Source of the DNA: a virus
DNA length: 41,407 nucleotides
Virus record (IMG/VR): IMGVR_UViG_3300031758_000169
Location: 1-41,407 of that record
Reading direction: 5' to 3' (one strand)
Position numbers and translations under genes: made by a program. This document shows, piece after piece, positions 31,513-39,508 of the stretch; within the stretch, counting starts at the first letter, position 1; each line of letters starts with the position of its first letter. The notes under the pieces are model-generated. The model made no database searches, was not told the DNA's origin, and was given only the letters and a program-made list of their open reading frames with translations.

Positions 31513-33191
31513 ACCTAGACCATGTAGATTTCAACGAACACGCACGCATCGCCTGTCCCGAATGCTCGGACGATAGGAAGAAGTCCAACTCAAAAGACAT
31601 GACCCTGACCCGTAAACCAAACGGGGCAATCATGTACCACTGCCACCATTGCCTCACAAGCGGGCTTTTAAAACCTCAAAACGCACAACCTAGGGAGAAT
31701 AAATTGTCCGCTGTACCCAACGTAGCAATCACAAATAATAAATTGCAGGAACATCACTACGCGTGGTTGTTTAAACGAGGTATATCCCAGCAGACCGCAG
31801 ACAAAATGAAATTGTTCGCTGCCGATAAGTTTTTTAGCAAACTCGGCAAGACATCTGAAGCCATCGGTTTCCCCTACTACAGGAATGGCGCACTCGTAGC
31901 AGTTAAGTACCGCTCGTTCCCTGAGAAAGACTTCACCCAAGACTCAGGCGGGGCACATGATTTCTTTGGCATCGACCTAGTTGAGAAGGGCAAGCCCATC
32001 ATCATTGTTGAAGGTGAAATAGACGCACTCACAGTTATGGAATGTGGAATAGAGAACGTGGTCTCCGTGCCTAGTGGTGCTCCCATCAAAGTGGCAGACG
32101 GTAAAGTATTGCCAAGCGAAGACAAGAAGTTTGCCTATGTATGGAACGCAAGAGAGATCATTGAGTCAGCACCCTACATCGTATTAGCCACCGACCAAGA
32201 CTCAGCGGGTCAAGCACTAGCCGAAGAGTTAGCCCGTCGTATCGGTAAAGACAAGTGCCGTATTGCCAAGTTTGACAAGAAGGATTTAAATGAGGTTCTA
32301 CTTGATGACCCCACTCGGCATAGTGTCAGGGAGATCATAGACAAGGCAACACCGTACCCCGTGGCGGGCTTGTCTGATGCGGGCATGTACTTTGACCGTT
32401 TAAACGACCTCTTCAACAAGGGTACTGGAAAGGGTTTCTCAACAGGTTATACCTCGGTAGATAGCGTTTACACGGTAGCACCTAGCCAATTGACAGTCGT
32501 CACAGGTTATCCGTCATCAGGCAAATCTAACTTCATCGATCAGGTCATGGTCAACCTAGCCAAGCAGTCGGATTGGAAGTTCGCTGTGTGCTCCTTTGAG
32601 AATCAACCTGAGATTCATATCTCACGCCTCATGGAGATTTACACCAAGAAGCGGTTTTTTGATGGCAAGGATCGGATGTCGGATTGGGAAAAACAGGATG
32701 CGTTTAAATGGGTACAGGATCACTTCCTGTTTATCGATACCAACGGGGAAGAACCTTCAACCTTGGATTCAATCCTAGACCGTGCACGCATTGCAGTTAA
32801 ACGTATGGGTGTGCGGGGCATGGTGATTGATCCCTACAACTACATAGAGTTAGACAAGAGTAACTCCACTGAGACCGAAGCCATCAGCAACATGTTGACC
32901 AAGGTTCAAAAGTTCGTCAAAGCCAACGACGTGCATTGTTGGTTCATCGCTCACCCATCTAAGATTAACCGTGCGGGGGTTGAACAGCCCCGACCTGACG
33001 GCATGTCAATCAGCGGATCGATGGCATGGTGGGCGAAGACTGACTGCGGTATCACTGTGCATAGACAGGAGCAGTGCGTTGAAATCGCTGTGTGGAAATG
33101 TAGGCATCGGTGGATTGGGACGCAAGGGGAAACGACCCTTCTCTACAACAAGACGTCAGGCACGTACTCAGAGAACCTAGATCAGTTCTAG
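31509..33191 (+). CDS. Primase-helicase, T7 gp4/Twinkle type
   Basis: A 560-residue bifunctional replication protein. The N-terminus has a zinc finger (C16, C19, C45, C48) and a TOPRIM primase domain with VEGEID at 167-172 and DQD at 229-231. The C-terminal RecA-like helicase has Walker A GYPSSGKS at 333-340, a Walker B-like MVIDPY, and later helicase motifs (WFIAHPSK, then SGSMAWWAKTD). It primes and unwinds DNA at the fork. No phage DNA polymerase is seen in the window. It ends the rightward early block and is followed by a strong terminator. Contains two GTTTAAAC copies. Confidence 0.93.
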   Translation: MNLDHVDFNEHARIACPECSDDRKKSNSKDMTLTRKPNGAIMYHCHHCLTSGLLKPQNAQPRENKLSAVPNVAITNNKLQEHHYAWLFKRGISQQTADKMKLFAADKFFSKLGKTSEAIGFPYYRNGALVAVKYRSFPEKDFTQDSGGAHDFFGIDLVEKGKPIIIVEGEIDALTVMECGIENVVSVPSGAPIKVADGKVLPSEDKKFAYVWNAREIIESAPYIVLATDQDSAGQALAEELARRIGKDKCRIAKFDKKDLNEVLLDDPTRHSVREIIDKATPYPVAGLSDAGMYFDRLNDLFNKGTGKGFSTGYTSVDSVYTVAPSQLTVVTGYPSSGKSNFIDQVMVNLAKQSDWKFAVCSFENQPEIHISRLMEIYTKKRFFDGKDRMSDWEKQDAFKWVQDHFLFIDTNGEEPSTLDSILDRARIAVKRMGVRGMVIDPYNYIELDKSNSTETEAISNMLTKVQKFVKANDVHCWFIAHPSKINRAGVEQPRPDGMSISGSMAWWAKTDCGITVHRQEQCVEIAVWKCRHRWIGTQGETTLLYNKTSGTYSENLDQF

Positions 33192-33215
33192 TTAGAAAAC
33201 TTAAGGAGAGAAAAT

Positions 33216-33238
33216 GGGGACTGGATGTCCCCTTTTTT
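33216..33238 (+). terminator. Terminator of the rightward early block
   Basis: GGGGAC (33216-33221), loop TGGAT, GTCCCC (33227-33232), followed by six T. It lies 25 bases after the primase-helicase stop. A GGAG and ATG directly before it also open a 23-codon frame through the hairpin, which may be chance. Confidence 0.85.
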
Positions 33239-33241
33239 ATG

Positions 33242-33495
33242 TACCTGCTGTGCGTTTAAACAGGGGGTGGGGGGGGGTTGGGTGATTCCTAGCATGCCCC
33301 CCGTCATGCTTTTCAAAAGTCCCCTTGGTAAACGTAGTCAAAACCAAGGGGGTTAGAAGTCAGTCACATCACCCACGCTAGACCTCCAACTTATACCTGC
33401 TGTGCGTTTAAACGGTACTTCTGGCCGCTGCTGGATGCTGTTGGTGCGGCCTATTATGTTTAAACACTCAATCTGGCTTAAACACTCAATCTGGC
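33242..33495. repeat. Intergenic repeats between convergent gene blocks
   Basis: A 20-base direct repeat ending in GTTTAAAC occurs at 33242-33261 and 33394-33413. A tandem 18-base unit (TTAAACACTCAATCTGGC) occupies 33460-33495, with a further GTTTAAAC at 33458-33465. An inverted repeat CCCCTTGG/CCAAGGGG (33321-33328 with 33344-33351) could end leftward transcription of the block to its right. Confidence 0.65.
33321..33351 (-). terminator. Possible leftward terminator of the small-gene block
   Basis: An eight-base stem CCCCTTGG/CCAAGGGG with a 15-base loop. Leftwards it is followed by ACTTTTG, a weak T run. It lies about 125 bases beyond the last leftward gene stop, in the correct place. Confidence 0.4.
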
Positions 33496-33720
33496 ACGGT
33501 ACACGGCTCGGTGCAATGAATCAAAGCGACCACAAAGTCGGGGTAACCGACCCTTGGTCATCTTGTAAACATTCCAACTGCCGTTGTAGGAAATGTACTT
33601 CTCACCCACGCTGATAAACCGCTCGTCATTTTGTAGATTGACTAGGCTGTCGTATTTGTAAGCGGTCTTTAAAAACATGGGGTCTCTGTTGGTGATGGTC
33701 TTAATCGGATTCACATTCAT
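33478..33720 (-). CDS. Small hypothetical protein (80 aa)
   Basis: An 80-residue basic protein. The C-terminal part SVGEKYISYNGSWNVYKMTKG and FDSLHRAVYRARL suggests a small beta/alpha unit. Its start overlaps the previous gene by 20 bases and has no clear ribosome-binding site, so translation may be coupled; an internal Met at 33678 is an alternative start. Its 3' end lies in the tandem repeat. No family recognised. Confidence 0.5.
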   Translation of the reverse strand: MNVNPIKTITNRDPMFLKTAYKYDSLVNLQNDERFISVGEKYISYNGSWNVYKMTKGRLPRLCGRFDSLHRAVYRARLSV

Positions 33721-33859
33721 CCTCAGTCAGACTAACACCGATCCTCTTTTGCTCGTCCTCAGGCATGTGCTCAAGAACCAACATCACAAGATAAGCGGTC
33801 TCTGAATCAAATAGGTAATTAACCAGTGCCTCTCGTTCACGGTCAGTAAGATTTGTCAT
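33701..33859 (-). CDS. Small acidic protein (52 aa)
   Basis: A 52-codon frame joined to the upstream gene by an ATGA overlap, preceded by GGAGTGCGAA. The product is acidic and helical (LTDREREALVNYLFDSETAYLV, then MPEDEQKRIGVSL). Tiling is the main support. Function unknown. Confidence 0.5.
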   Translation of the reverse strand: MTNLTDREREALVNYLFDSETAYLVMLVLEHMPEDEQKRIGVSLTEDECESD

Positions 33860-34146
33860 TTCGCACTCCACTTCGACAGCACAGCCAGCGCACCGTTTAA
33901 ACGCTCTGTGAAGTCATCATCCTCAACACCAAAATTGTGGATGTATGTGTCGGGTGCGTTCTCTTGTGCCAATTTAATCACTCCTTGCAACGCTGAAATC
34001 AACTCAGAATTGTTGCTTGCAATCTTCCACAAGTCATCAGCAAAGTCAATTAAATTTGTACTCAGCAAGAGGTCATGTTTTTTTGCAAGCGCATCCAACA
34101 TTTTTTCCACCTCACTCCACGGTTTGTTGTTTAAATCACTGATCAT
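33856..34146 (-). CDS. Small hypothetical protein (96 aa)
   Basis: The frame is open from 34191; the ATG at 34146 overlaps the upstream stop as ATGA and has AAGGAGGATGCAAA before it. The 96-residue product is helical and acidic (SEVEKMLDALAKKHDLLLS, ELISALQGVIKLAQENA). GTTTAAAC at 33895 is read as Leu-Asn. No family recognised. Confidence 0.55.
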   Translation of the reverse strand: MISDLNNKPWSEVEKMLDALAKKHDLLLSTNLIDFADDLWKIASNNSELISALQGVIKLAQENAPDTYIHNFGVEDDDFTERLNGALAVLSKWSAK

Positions 34147-34319
34147 TTTGCATCCTCCTTCACACGTATTGCCCAAACAATTCTTATCCAACCATACAAA
34201 TTCTGTGCTTCTTTTAAGTCATCAAACGTGTTGTTTCCGTCCTCATCATTGACGTAATCGCCTGTCTCTGAGTTCATTACCATGTAACCCGCAGAGGTTT
34301 TAATAATTGCAAATGTCAT
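34143..34319 (-). CDS. Small hypothetical protein (58 aa)
   Basis: A 58-codon frame with AAGGAGCACAGA before the ATG and an ATGA overlap at its end. The beta-like N-terminus AIIKTSAGYMVMNSETGDYV is followed by a helix FDDLKEAQNLYGWIRI. Support is by tiling and composition. Function unknown. Confidence 0.55.
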   Translation of the reverse strand: MTFAIIKTSAGYMVMNSETGDYVNDEDGNNTFDDLKEAQNLYGWIRIVWAIRVKEDAK

Positions 34320-34329
34320 TCTGTGCTCC

Positions 34330-34587
34330 TTAAAGAACTGATAAATATTTACTTAACACCTCAAAGTCTTCTTTAGGTATCTCTGTGCTACCCGAATCAA
34401 ATATCAATGAGGAGTCAGACCAATAGCCCTCTTGGTCTTCATCCCAATCATCCTCGTCACCACCACGCCACTCCATAGCCACCCTCTCTGCGTACTCACT
34501 AGGGTTACCCGCAGTGGCAAATAAATACTTTGTGTCGTATTCCAAATCACCATTGCGCTCATGTATTTCGCCAATGTAATATTTCAT
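34330..34587 (-). CDS. Small acidic protein (85 aa)
   Basis: An 85-residue very acidic protein (EWRGGDEDDWDEDQEGYW) with a beta-like N-terminus (MKYYIGEIHERNGDLEYD). GGAGTAACAAA precedes the ATG. Acidic DNA-mimic-like composition is notable but no family is recognised. Confidence 0.5.
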   Translation of the reverse strand: MKYYIGEIHERNGDLEYDTKYLFATAGNPSEYAERVAMEWRGGDEDDWDEDQEGYWSDSSLIFDSGSTEIPKEDFEVLSKYLSVL

Positions 34588-34781
34588 TTTGTTACTCCTG
34601 TAAATTCTTTAACACGGTAGTCGATTACCTCGCCACCACCCTTCGCACGCCCACCATCAATCATGCGTTTAAACATGACTGCTCGCTCCTCTGCCTCATC
34701 TTTGGTGTCATGTATGGACAACAAGTCCCAACGATTAGGCACGGTCTTAAACTTTAATAATCGCTCTAAAACGTATGTCAT
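34584..34781 (-). CDS. Small hypothetical protein (65 aa)
   Basis: The ATG at 34781 overlaps the upstream stop as ATGA and is preferred to the start at 34802. A 65-residue basic protein (LLKFKTVPNRWDLLSIHDTKDEAEERAVMFKRMIDGG) ending in an ATGA overlap. GTTTAAAC at 34667 is read as Phe-Lys-Arg. Function unknown. Confidence 0.5.
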   Translation of the reverse strand: MTYVLERLLKFKTVPNRWDLLSIHDTKDEAEERAVMFKRMIDGGRAKGGGEVIDYRVKEFTGVTK

Positions 34782-34936
34782 GGGCAACCACCGTTTTCCC
34801 ATTCAATGCGTTCTTGCAATAACTCTTTTGCTAATGACAATGCGTGATCCAACAACTCGCTGAGTTTCTCCTTGTCATCAGCGAATTGTTTGCACAAATC
34901 GATAGCGTCTACTATTTCCTCTTCTTTTAGTTCCAT
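34778..34936 (-). CDS. Small helical protein (52 aa)
   Basis: A 52-codon frame with GGAGTATTGAA before the ATG and an ATGA overlap at its end. The product is one long charged helix (KEEEIVDAIDLCKQFADDKE, SELLDHALSLAKELLQ). Function unknown. Confidence 0.5.
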   Translation of the reverse strand: MELKEEEIVDAIDLCKQFADDKEKLSELLDHALSLAKELLQERIEWENGGCP

Positions 34937-34950
34937 TTCAATACTCCTGT

Positions 34951-35151
34951 TTAAACGTTATCTTCATCGCTATCACCACTCCTCCACTCCGTAGTCACCC
35001 AATACAAATCAACTACGTCACCCACATTTACAACGTCACTAATGGGTATGCGCTTATCTCCCTCCCATGAGTACACCTTGAAATCTTGTGGCATCTCTTT
35101 TAGAACCTCAATAAGTTCTGCGACCGTCAGTGTTGCTTTATTACCTAACAT
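34951..35151 (-). CDS. Small hypothetical protein (66 aa)
   Basis: The ATG at 35151 follows AAGGAGTGCTAATC and is preferred to a GTG nine bases earlier. A 66-residue protein (TLTVAELIEVLKEMPQDFKVY, then WEGDKRIPISDVV), a small alpha/beta pattern common in phage proteins of unknown function. Its TAA stop is provided by the GTTTAAAC copy at 34949. Confidence 0.55.
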   Translation of the reverse strand: MLGNKATLTVAELIEVLKEMPQDFKVYSWEGDKRIPISDVVNVGDVVDLYWVTTEWRSGDSDEDNV

Positions 35152-35153
35152 GA

Positions 35154-35363
35154 TTAGCACTCCTTAAAATTAAATGGCAAGTGGGTTTCGCTCATAACGT
35201 CACCCTCAGCGTTATAGACAATGACAATGAACATGTCTTCTTTTTGTTGGACATATACATAGCCGTTCTGCTTAATGACATCGCCACCGTCATCATGCAT
35301 ATCAAAGTTAACCACCACTGAGTCATCATCCAAGCGATCAGTGTTCATCACTACTGTTTTCAT
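35154..35363 (-). CDS. Small hypothetical protein (69 aa)
   Basis: A 69-residue acidic beta-rich protein (DSVVVNFDMHDDGGDVI, YVYVQQKEDMFIVIVYNAEG) with AAAGGAGTAGAT before the ATG. Function unknown. Confidence 0.5.
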   Translation of the reverse strand: MKTVVMNTDRLDDDSVVVNFDMHDDGGDVIKQNGYVYVQQKEDMFIVIVYNAEGDVMSETHLPFNFKEC

Positions 35364-35373
35364 ATCTACTCCT

Positions 35374-35553
35374 TTAATTAACTACAAAGTCACGTTGAAA
35401 TTTTTCTATCAACTGATCGGCTTTACTCGCCAACTCTTCTTTTTGCTCTCTCGTAATAATCACTGTGCCTGATGCAACCCACATCAACTCCTTCATTGTG
35501 TTAACAATTAGACGTTGCATTTCAGTGCCACTGACAGAATCTAAATTGTTCAT
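35374..35553 (-). CDS. Small helical protein (59 aa)
   Basis: A 59-codon frame with AGGAGTAGAT before the ATG, the same ribosome-binding site as the next gene. The product is helical (EMQRLIVNTMKELMWVA, then EELASKADQLIEKFQRDF). Function unknown. Confidence 0.5.
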   Translation of the reverse strand: MNNLDSVSGTEMQRLIVNTMKELMWVASGTVIITREQKEELASKADQLIEKFQRDFVVN

Positions 35554-35574
35554 ATCTACTCCTATGTTTAAACG

Positions 35575-35793
35575 TTAATGCATTTCATCGGATTCAGGGT
35601 GAAAAAACTTCTCGTAATTCCACGCATACCCGACATGGTCTAAGAACTCCTGACGGTCAAGACGGTTCACAGCATGCAGAACCGCCAACTTAATCAGGAC
35701 AGCACCGACTTGGTCACTACCCAACTCCGCATCGGCAATATGCGTTGCTAATTGTTCAAACAACCGCAACATCTTTTTTTCGTCATCATCCAT
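35575..35793 (-). CDS. Small acidic helical protein (72 aa)
   Basis: The ATG at 35793 is chosen over the longer frame from 35871 because the segment before it is the coding sequence of the tiny membrane protein in another frame. A 72-residue protein (MLRLFEQLATHIADAELG, VLIKLAVLHAVNRLDRQEFL) that looks entirely helical. A GTTTAAAC lies just after its stop. Function unknown. Confidence 0.5.
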   Translation of the reverse strand: MDDDEKKMLRLFEQLATHIADAELGSDQVGAVLIKLAVLHAVNRLDRQEFLDHVGYAWNYEKFFHPESDEMH

Positions 35794-35896
35794 ACAACCG
35801 CCACACATACAAATCAAATACGATCGCCAACACGGCACACGCATAGACAAAATAGATAACCCAAAAACCAATATACGTTTTCATAAATTTACTCAT
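35786..35896 (-). CDS. Tiny membrane protein (36 aa)
   Basis: A 36-codon frame with GGATGAGCC before the ATG and an 8-base overlap with the next gene. The product is one hydrophobic helix (YIGFWVIYFVYACAVLAIVF) with a short basic start. Second tiny membrane protein of the window besides 23746-23847. Confidence 0.5.
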   Translation of the reverse strand: MSKFMKTYIGFWVIYFVYACAVLAIVFDLYVWRLYG

Positions 35897-36164
35897 GGCT
35901 CATCCTTTGCATTAAAAACTTCATACTCTTACGTGCGTGATCGTCATAACCACGCTTGGCGATATCTTCAAGCACTAGCAACATATCAGGCGCAAAAGAA
36001 ATTAACTTTGCGTTGGCACGTTGTGTACCTACTGGCATCGCTCGGCTACTGCAGTCAGCAACTATCATGCTCCCGCCTGTAGGGTCTTGCGTCCAAACCG
36101 TATTGCCCTTTGACCCGACAGTCGATGGGACAAACCAGTGTCCCCCTGCTATGTGTTTAAACAT
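35889..36164 (-). CDS. Ead/Ea22-like small phage protein (91 aa)
   Basis: The ATG at 36164 with GGAGTCTACCC upstream is chosen over the longer frame to 36230. The 91-residue product has GGHWFVPSTVG at the start and a C-terminal ANAKLISFAPDMLLVLEDI, the N-A-x-L-I-x-x-A-P-D-x-L motif of small phage accessory proteins often called Ead/Ea22-like. Function unknown. Its second and third codons lie in the GTTTAAAC copy at 36155. Confidence 0.6.
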   Translation of the reverse strand: MFKHIAGGHWFVPSTVGSKGNTVWTQDPTGGSMIVADCSSRAMPVGTQRANAKLISFAPDMLLVLEDIAKRGYDDHARKSMKFLMQRMSHE

Positions 36165-36348
36165 GGGTAGACTCCAGCACACGCATGCCGAAACAGGCGC
36201 AAAGATATTGATTGGCGCAGTCTTCATCATCGATGAATTTATATTCCTCTACCAAGTCCCAATCGTTTTCCTCAGCGTTGTACTGGTACACCTCCCATGC
36301 ACCGTTGAGGTCATAGGGGCGTGCCCTGTATTCTTTAATCTTGAACAT
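36157..36348 (-). CDS. Small hypothetical protein (63 aa)
   Basis: A 63-residue protein (FKIKEYRARPYDLNGAWEVY, then DWDLVEEYKFIDDEDCANQY) with AAGGAGAATCAC before the ATG. Its TAA stop lies inside the GTTTAAAC copy at 36155, which also overlaps the start of the next gene. Function unknown. Confidence 0.5.
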   Translation of the reverse strand: MFKIKEYRARPYDLNGAWEVYQYNAEENDWDLVEEYKFIDDEDCANQYLCACFGMRVLESTHV

Positions 36349-36358
36349 GTGATTCTCC

Positions 36359-37990
36359 TTATGCCACTAATTTGATTTTGCTGAATGCCACTGACCCGAT
36401 GCTGTGAACATCACGCACGGTCACGTTGTGCTTGTATACGTTGGATACGTTTTGCTGTATGCCCAAGCCTATGGTTGTGATGCCAAGGTTTTCGCCTGAG
36501 TTAACTTGTGCCTTGGTCTCATCGACATTGCCTTCACCATCAGTCAACACAAAGCAAACCTTACGCTGTGCTGAGTGACCGTGCAATAACTCATGGGCAT
36601 AGCGCACTGCAAAGTAATCGTTGGTGCATCCGCCCGAACCAGTGTGACGTAATGCATCGATGGTCTTCTTTGCGTTGTCGCTGAACTTCTTAGCCACGCC
36701 CACTTCATCACCAAATGTCAGCAGTGCTGTATCGACACCCGCTTTGCTGAGTGCATCCAACAGGGATGCGCATGCGTTGATGGCGCACTGCATGGGTGAG
36801 TTAGGCAAGTCGCTGATGAACATTGACTGTGATACATCCAACACAATCACCACTGCAGAGTCGATACCTTCAACATCTAACCTACGTTTAAACACACGGT
36901 CATTACCCTGTGGCACGGAATGCAAAGCATTGACGTTCAACGCACCCGCCTTGCGCTTAGGTTGGTACTCGCTTGTGCCTGTATTCTCAAAGAGTTTACG
37001 CACCTCATAACGTAACTTAGCACCCACGTTCACGTCAGCCTTGAACTGTGGATTACGGCATGCATGCCCACGCTTGGTGATACCGTTGGCTTTAGAGTAC
37101 GTGCCCTGTGCTTGTGTTCCCTCAGGGGCTTTAGACATTGGCTCTACTGGGCGTGCCTTGCAAATGTCACCGTCTTTTTTCACTGGTGAACATGCCTTGC
37201 CTGTGGGCTTAGGACGGTCAGTAGTACCCTCACCCTCACCCTGTGCCTGATCGTCGCTTGTAGACCCCTTCTCGTCGGTCTGAGCACCATTGCCTTGCCC
37301 CTGTCCCTGACCTTTGCCCTGACCGTCAGGGTTGCCATCCGATGGCTTGTCGCTGTCACCCTTGGGTTGTGGGTTTTTGTTGTCGATGTTTTGCAGTTGA
37401 TCAAATACCCACACTGCGATAGCCAATGTGTCGAATGAATTTTGGACAGTGGTAAGACGTGCGCATGCAACGTCAAATATTGGTTGCAATCCCTCAGCCA
37501 AGGGTAACTTCACGGTTGCGTGCTTGCGTGCATAGACAGCCAACAGGAAGGGGTAGCGTGCGGGGTGATGCCACTTGTCATCCCAACCAACCAGTGCATC
37601 AGTGCTCATGCCATCGATCACGCTAGACAAGAGACCCTCAGCATTACCGACTAGACCCTGTGCAATACATGTGTTCTCAATCCATGCGTCCTCAATAGCG
37701 TTGTGCAATTGATCGATGTACTGGTTGTCACCACGTGCGTTGAAGTCGGTGTACTTACGGTGCAACAACTCATGCAAGATAAATGCAACGTACTTGTCAA
37801 AGGTCTTGCGATCAATGATGGCGTCATCTGCCACGTTAGCCAACTCAATGTCACCACGTGCATTGATGCGTGCTGTAGTGACCTCAGTCCATGACACCGT
37901 CACTTGTGGCAGTGCCAACTCAGAACATAACTTGTGGCATGCACCGTCAATTGCGATGCGGAATTCATAACCGTTTAAACGTGCTTTCAT
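36359..37990 (-). CDS. Metallopeptidase-VWA protein, CobT/DUF2201-like
   Basis: A 543-residue protein. The N-terminal domain (about 1-200) has HELLH at 73-77 inside YVAFILHELLHRKYTDF, a zinc-peptidase-type motif. A low-complexity Gly/Gln/Lys/Asp linker (about 210-300) follows, and the C-terminal von Willebrand A domain has a complete MIDAS: DVSQS at 385-389, a later GCTND and LTDGEGN. This layout matches DUF2201-type and CobT-like partners of MoxR ATPases. It directly follows the AAA+ gene, with AAGGAGCACACA before the ATG. The AAA+ partner probably remodels a target bound through the VWA domain; the target is unknown. No cobalamin genes are seen, so cobalt chelation is unlikely. Confidence 0.8.
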   Translation of the reverse strand: MKARLNGYEFRIAIDGACHKLCSELALPQVTVSWTEVTTARINARGDIELANVADDAIIDRKTFDKYVAFILHELLHRKYTDFNARGDNQYIDQLHNAIEDAWIENTCIAQGLVGNAEGLLSSVIDGMSTDALVGWDDKWHHPARYPFLLAVYARKHATVKLPLAEGLQPIFDVACARLTTVQNSFDTLAIAVWVFDQLQNIDNKNPQPKGDSDKPSDGNPDGQGKGQGQGQGNGAQTDEKGSTSDDQAQGEGEGTTDRPKPTGKACSPVKKDGDICKARPVEPMSKAPEGTQAQGTYSKANGITKRGHACRNPQFKADVNVGAKLRYEVRKLFENTGTSEYQPKRKAGALNVNALHSVPQGNDRVFKRRLDVEGIDSAVVIVLDVSQSMFISDLPNSPMQCAINACASLLDALSKAGVDTALLTFGDEVGVAKKFSDNAKKTIDALRHTGSGGCTNDYFAVRYAHELLHGHSAQRKVCFVLTDGEGNVDETKAQVNSGENLGITTIGLGIQQNVSNVYKHNVTVRDVHSIGSVAFSKIKLVA

Positions 37991-38000
37991 TGTGTGCTCC

Positions 38001-39494
38001 TTAGATGTTGTTGGAGATTAGGGTTTGATCGATAGTCGCTGTGAAGATGGCATCCAATGCGGTAGCCGACTCGCTAGGCTGACGGTTAGCCACTGCGGTG
38101 TCCCATGCATCACGCACTGACAAAACCTTTAGCGATTTGATAAAGGCGATCACACTGCGGATCGATGGTGCGTCCACTATGTCGGCAGTCTGTACCTTGG
38201 CACGTGCCACACGTATTGACTTGAGCACATGGGTTGCTAGTTCCTTGGTGCACCCAGTGTGGCGCATGACAGCGTCAACCTCAGCGGTAAGGGGTAGGTA
38301 TTCCATGCGCACCACTTGCGCAAAGCGATCCATCAATGATGAATTCATATTGCGTGTGCCTGTATAGCGTCCTGACTCGTCACCGTTACCGAACGTGTTG
38401 TCAGCACCGAACACCAGTACACCATTGGCGCGTGTGTGCACACTGCCACCGTAGGAGACTGCAGAATTTGGCTCTAGAAAACCGTTAAGGGTAGCCAACT
38501 CACCCGCATCAGCGTTAGTCACTTCATCCAACAGGAGCACAGTAGAGGGGTGCGTAAAGCCCATCAGGAAGTCACCTTTGACGAACACGGTCTCACCGTT
38601 GACAAGACCAGTAGCACCCGCATAGTCTTCACACGTGGTGTACTTGTGGAAGTTGATGCGTTTAAACGCACGTCCTGTGCGGGCGCAGAACTGACGGACT
38701 GACTCGCTCTTGCCTGTGCCCTTCTCACCGCCAAGCCACACGTTGTCACCGTTGATGTCAGCCAACAGGAAGTGGCGCAAGACCTTCTCAGTCCACACAA
38801 AAAACGGATCGATGGCGGGGGCAGAGGGGTCATTCCACATGCGCACCATGACAGGGTTGCCCTTAGGATCACGCACGTCAACACCGAACACGTCCGATGC
38901 TGACTTGGTCTCAGTGCTATACACCGATGCAAGGTCAGCGACTACAGCCTGTGCCCCGACAGCATCGACAGCCTGTTTAAACGGTGCGAATGCATCAGCC
39001 ACAACGGTGTTCACCGCACGTGCAATGGCGTCATCGTCAAGGTTGACAGCCCCGATGCTGTGCTCTGCCTTGTCAAGGCGGGAAAGCAATTTGCCCACGG
39101 TCTTGTTGATGGCGATCACCGCATCGTTGACCGAACCGATTTTGCCCAGTGCGTCCTGATGCACGTCATTGGCTTTTTGCATTGCGTCCAAGGCTGTGCT
39201 TTCCGCACGTGATGCGACAGCGGACGTGGCTTGCACCGTGGCGGACAGTGCGTTGTCCACAGTGGTAGTTGGGGCAGTGGGGCTGTAAGGGGTAGCACCC
39301 TTAATTAATTGAATGCCCTGATCAGGGTTAGCGTGGTAACTGGCGATCACCCAGTCAGTCAGCGTGTCGATCTCCTGTATAGGAGACATGATGGTGTGTG
39401 CGTTGATTCCAAGTGCGCTCAATGCCCCCTTGCGGATGGGCATAGGGATGCGGGAGATTTCGGTGCGGATGGTGTTGCGTGTAGATGCATTCAT
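38001..39494 (-). CDS. CobS/MoxR-like AAA+ ATPase
   Basis: A 497-residue ATPase. The frame runs to 39569 but the ATG at 39494 has GGAGTAATACAA before it. The N-terminal 240 residues are helical with a likely coiled coil (about 75-150); the AAA+ core has Walker A GEKGTGKS at 256-263, Walker B LLLDE at 320-324, then GADNTFGNGDESGRY and SLMDRFAQVV (sensor and arginine-finger region). MoxR/CobS-type ATPases act with VWA proteins as chaperones or remodelling machines. The VWA partner is the next gene, 10 bases on. Two GTTTAAAC copies lie in the gene. Confidence 0.85.
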   Translation of the reverse strand: MNASTRNTIRTEISRIPMPIRKGALSALGINAHTIMSPIQEIDTLTDWVIASYHANPDQGIQLIKGATPYSPTAPTTTVDNALSATVQATSAVASRAESTALDAMQKANDVHQDALGKIGSVNDAVIAINKTVGKLLSRLDKAEHSIGAVNLDDDAIARAVNTVVADAFAPFKQAVDAVGAQAVVADLASVYSTETKSASDVFGVDVRDPKGNPVMVRMWNDPSAPAIDPFFVWTEKVLRHFLLADINGDNVWLGGEKGTGKSESVRQFCARTGRAFKRINFHKYTTCEDYAGATGLVNGETVFVKGDFLMGFTHPSTVLLLDEVTNADAGELATLNGFLEPNSAVSYGGSVHTRANGVLVFGADNTFGNGDESGRYTGTRNMNSSLMDRFAQVVRMEYLPLTAEVDAVMRHTGCTKELATHVLKSIRVARAKVQTADIVDAPSIRSVIAFIKSLKVLSVRDAWDTAVANRQPSESATALDAIFTATIDQTLISNNI

Positions 39495-39508
39495 TTGTAT
39501 TACTCCAA

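Noticed and set aside
33212-33286. A 23-codon frame (33215 onward) with a good ribosome-binding site
   Set aside because: It runs through the terminator and a G run, and the product is rich in Gly with no family; kept only as a remark.
34143-34191. N-terminal extension of the gene at 33856 up to 34191
   Set aside because: It would overlap the upstream gene in another frame; the ATG at 34146 has a far better ribosome-binding site and an ATGA junction.
36359-39494. AAA+ and VWA genes as a cobaltochelatase for cobalamin synthesis
   Set aside because: No large chelatase subunit or other cobalamin gene is seen, and the HELLH domain and the adjoining SprT-like gene point to protein remodelling instead.
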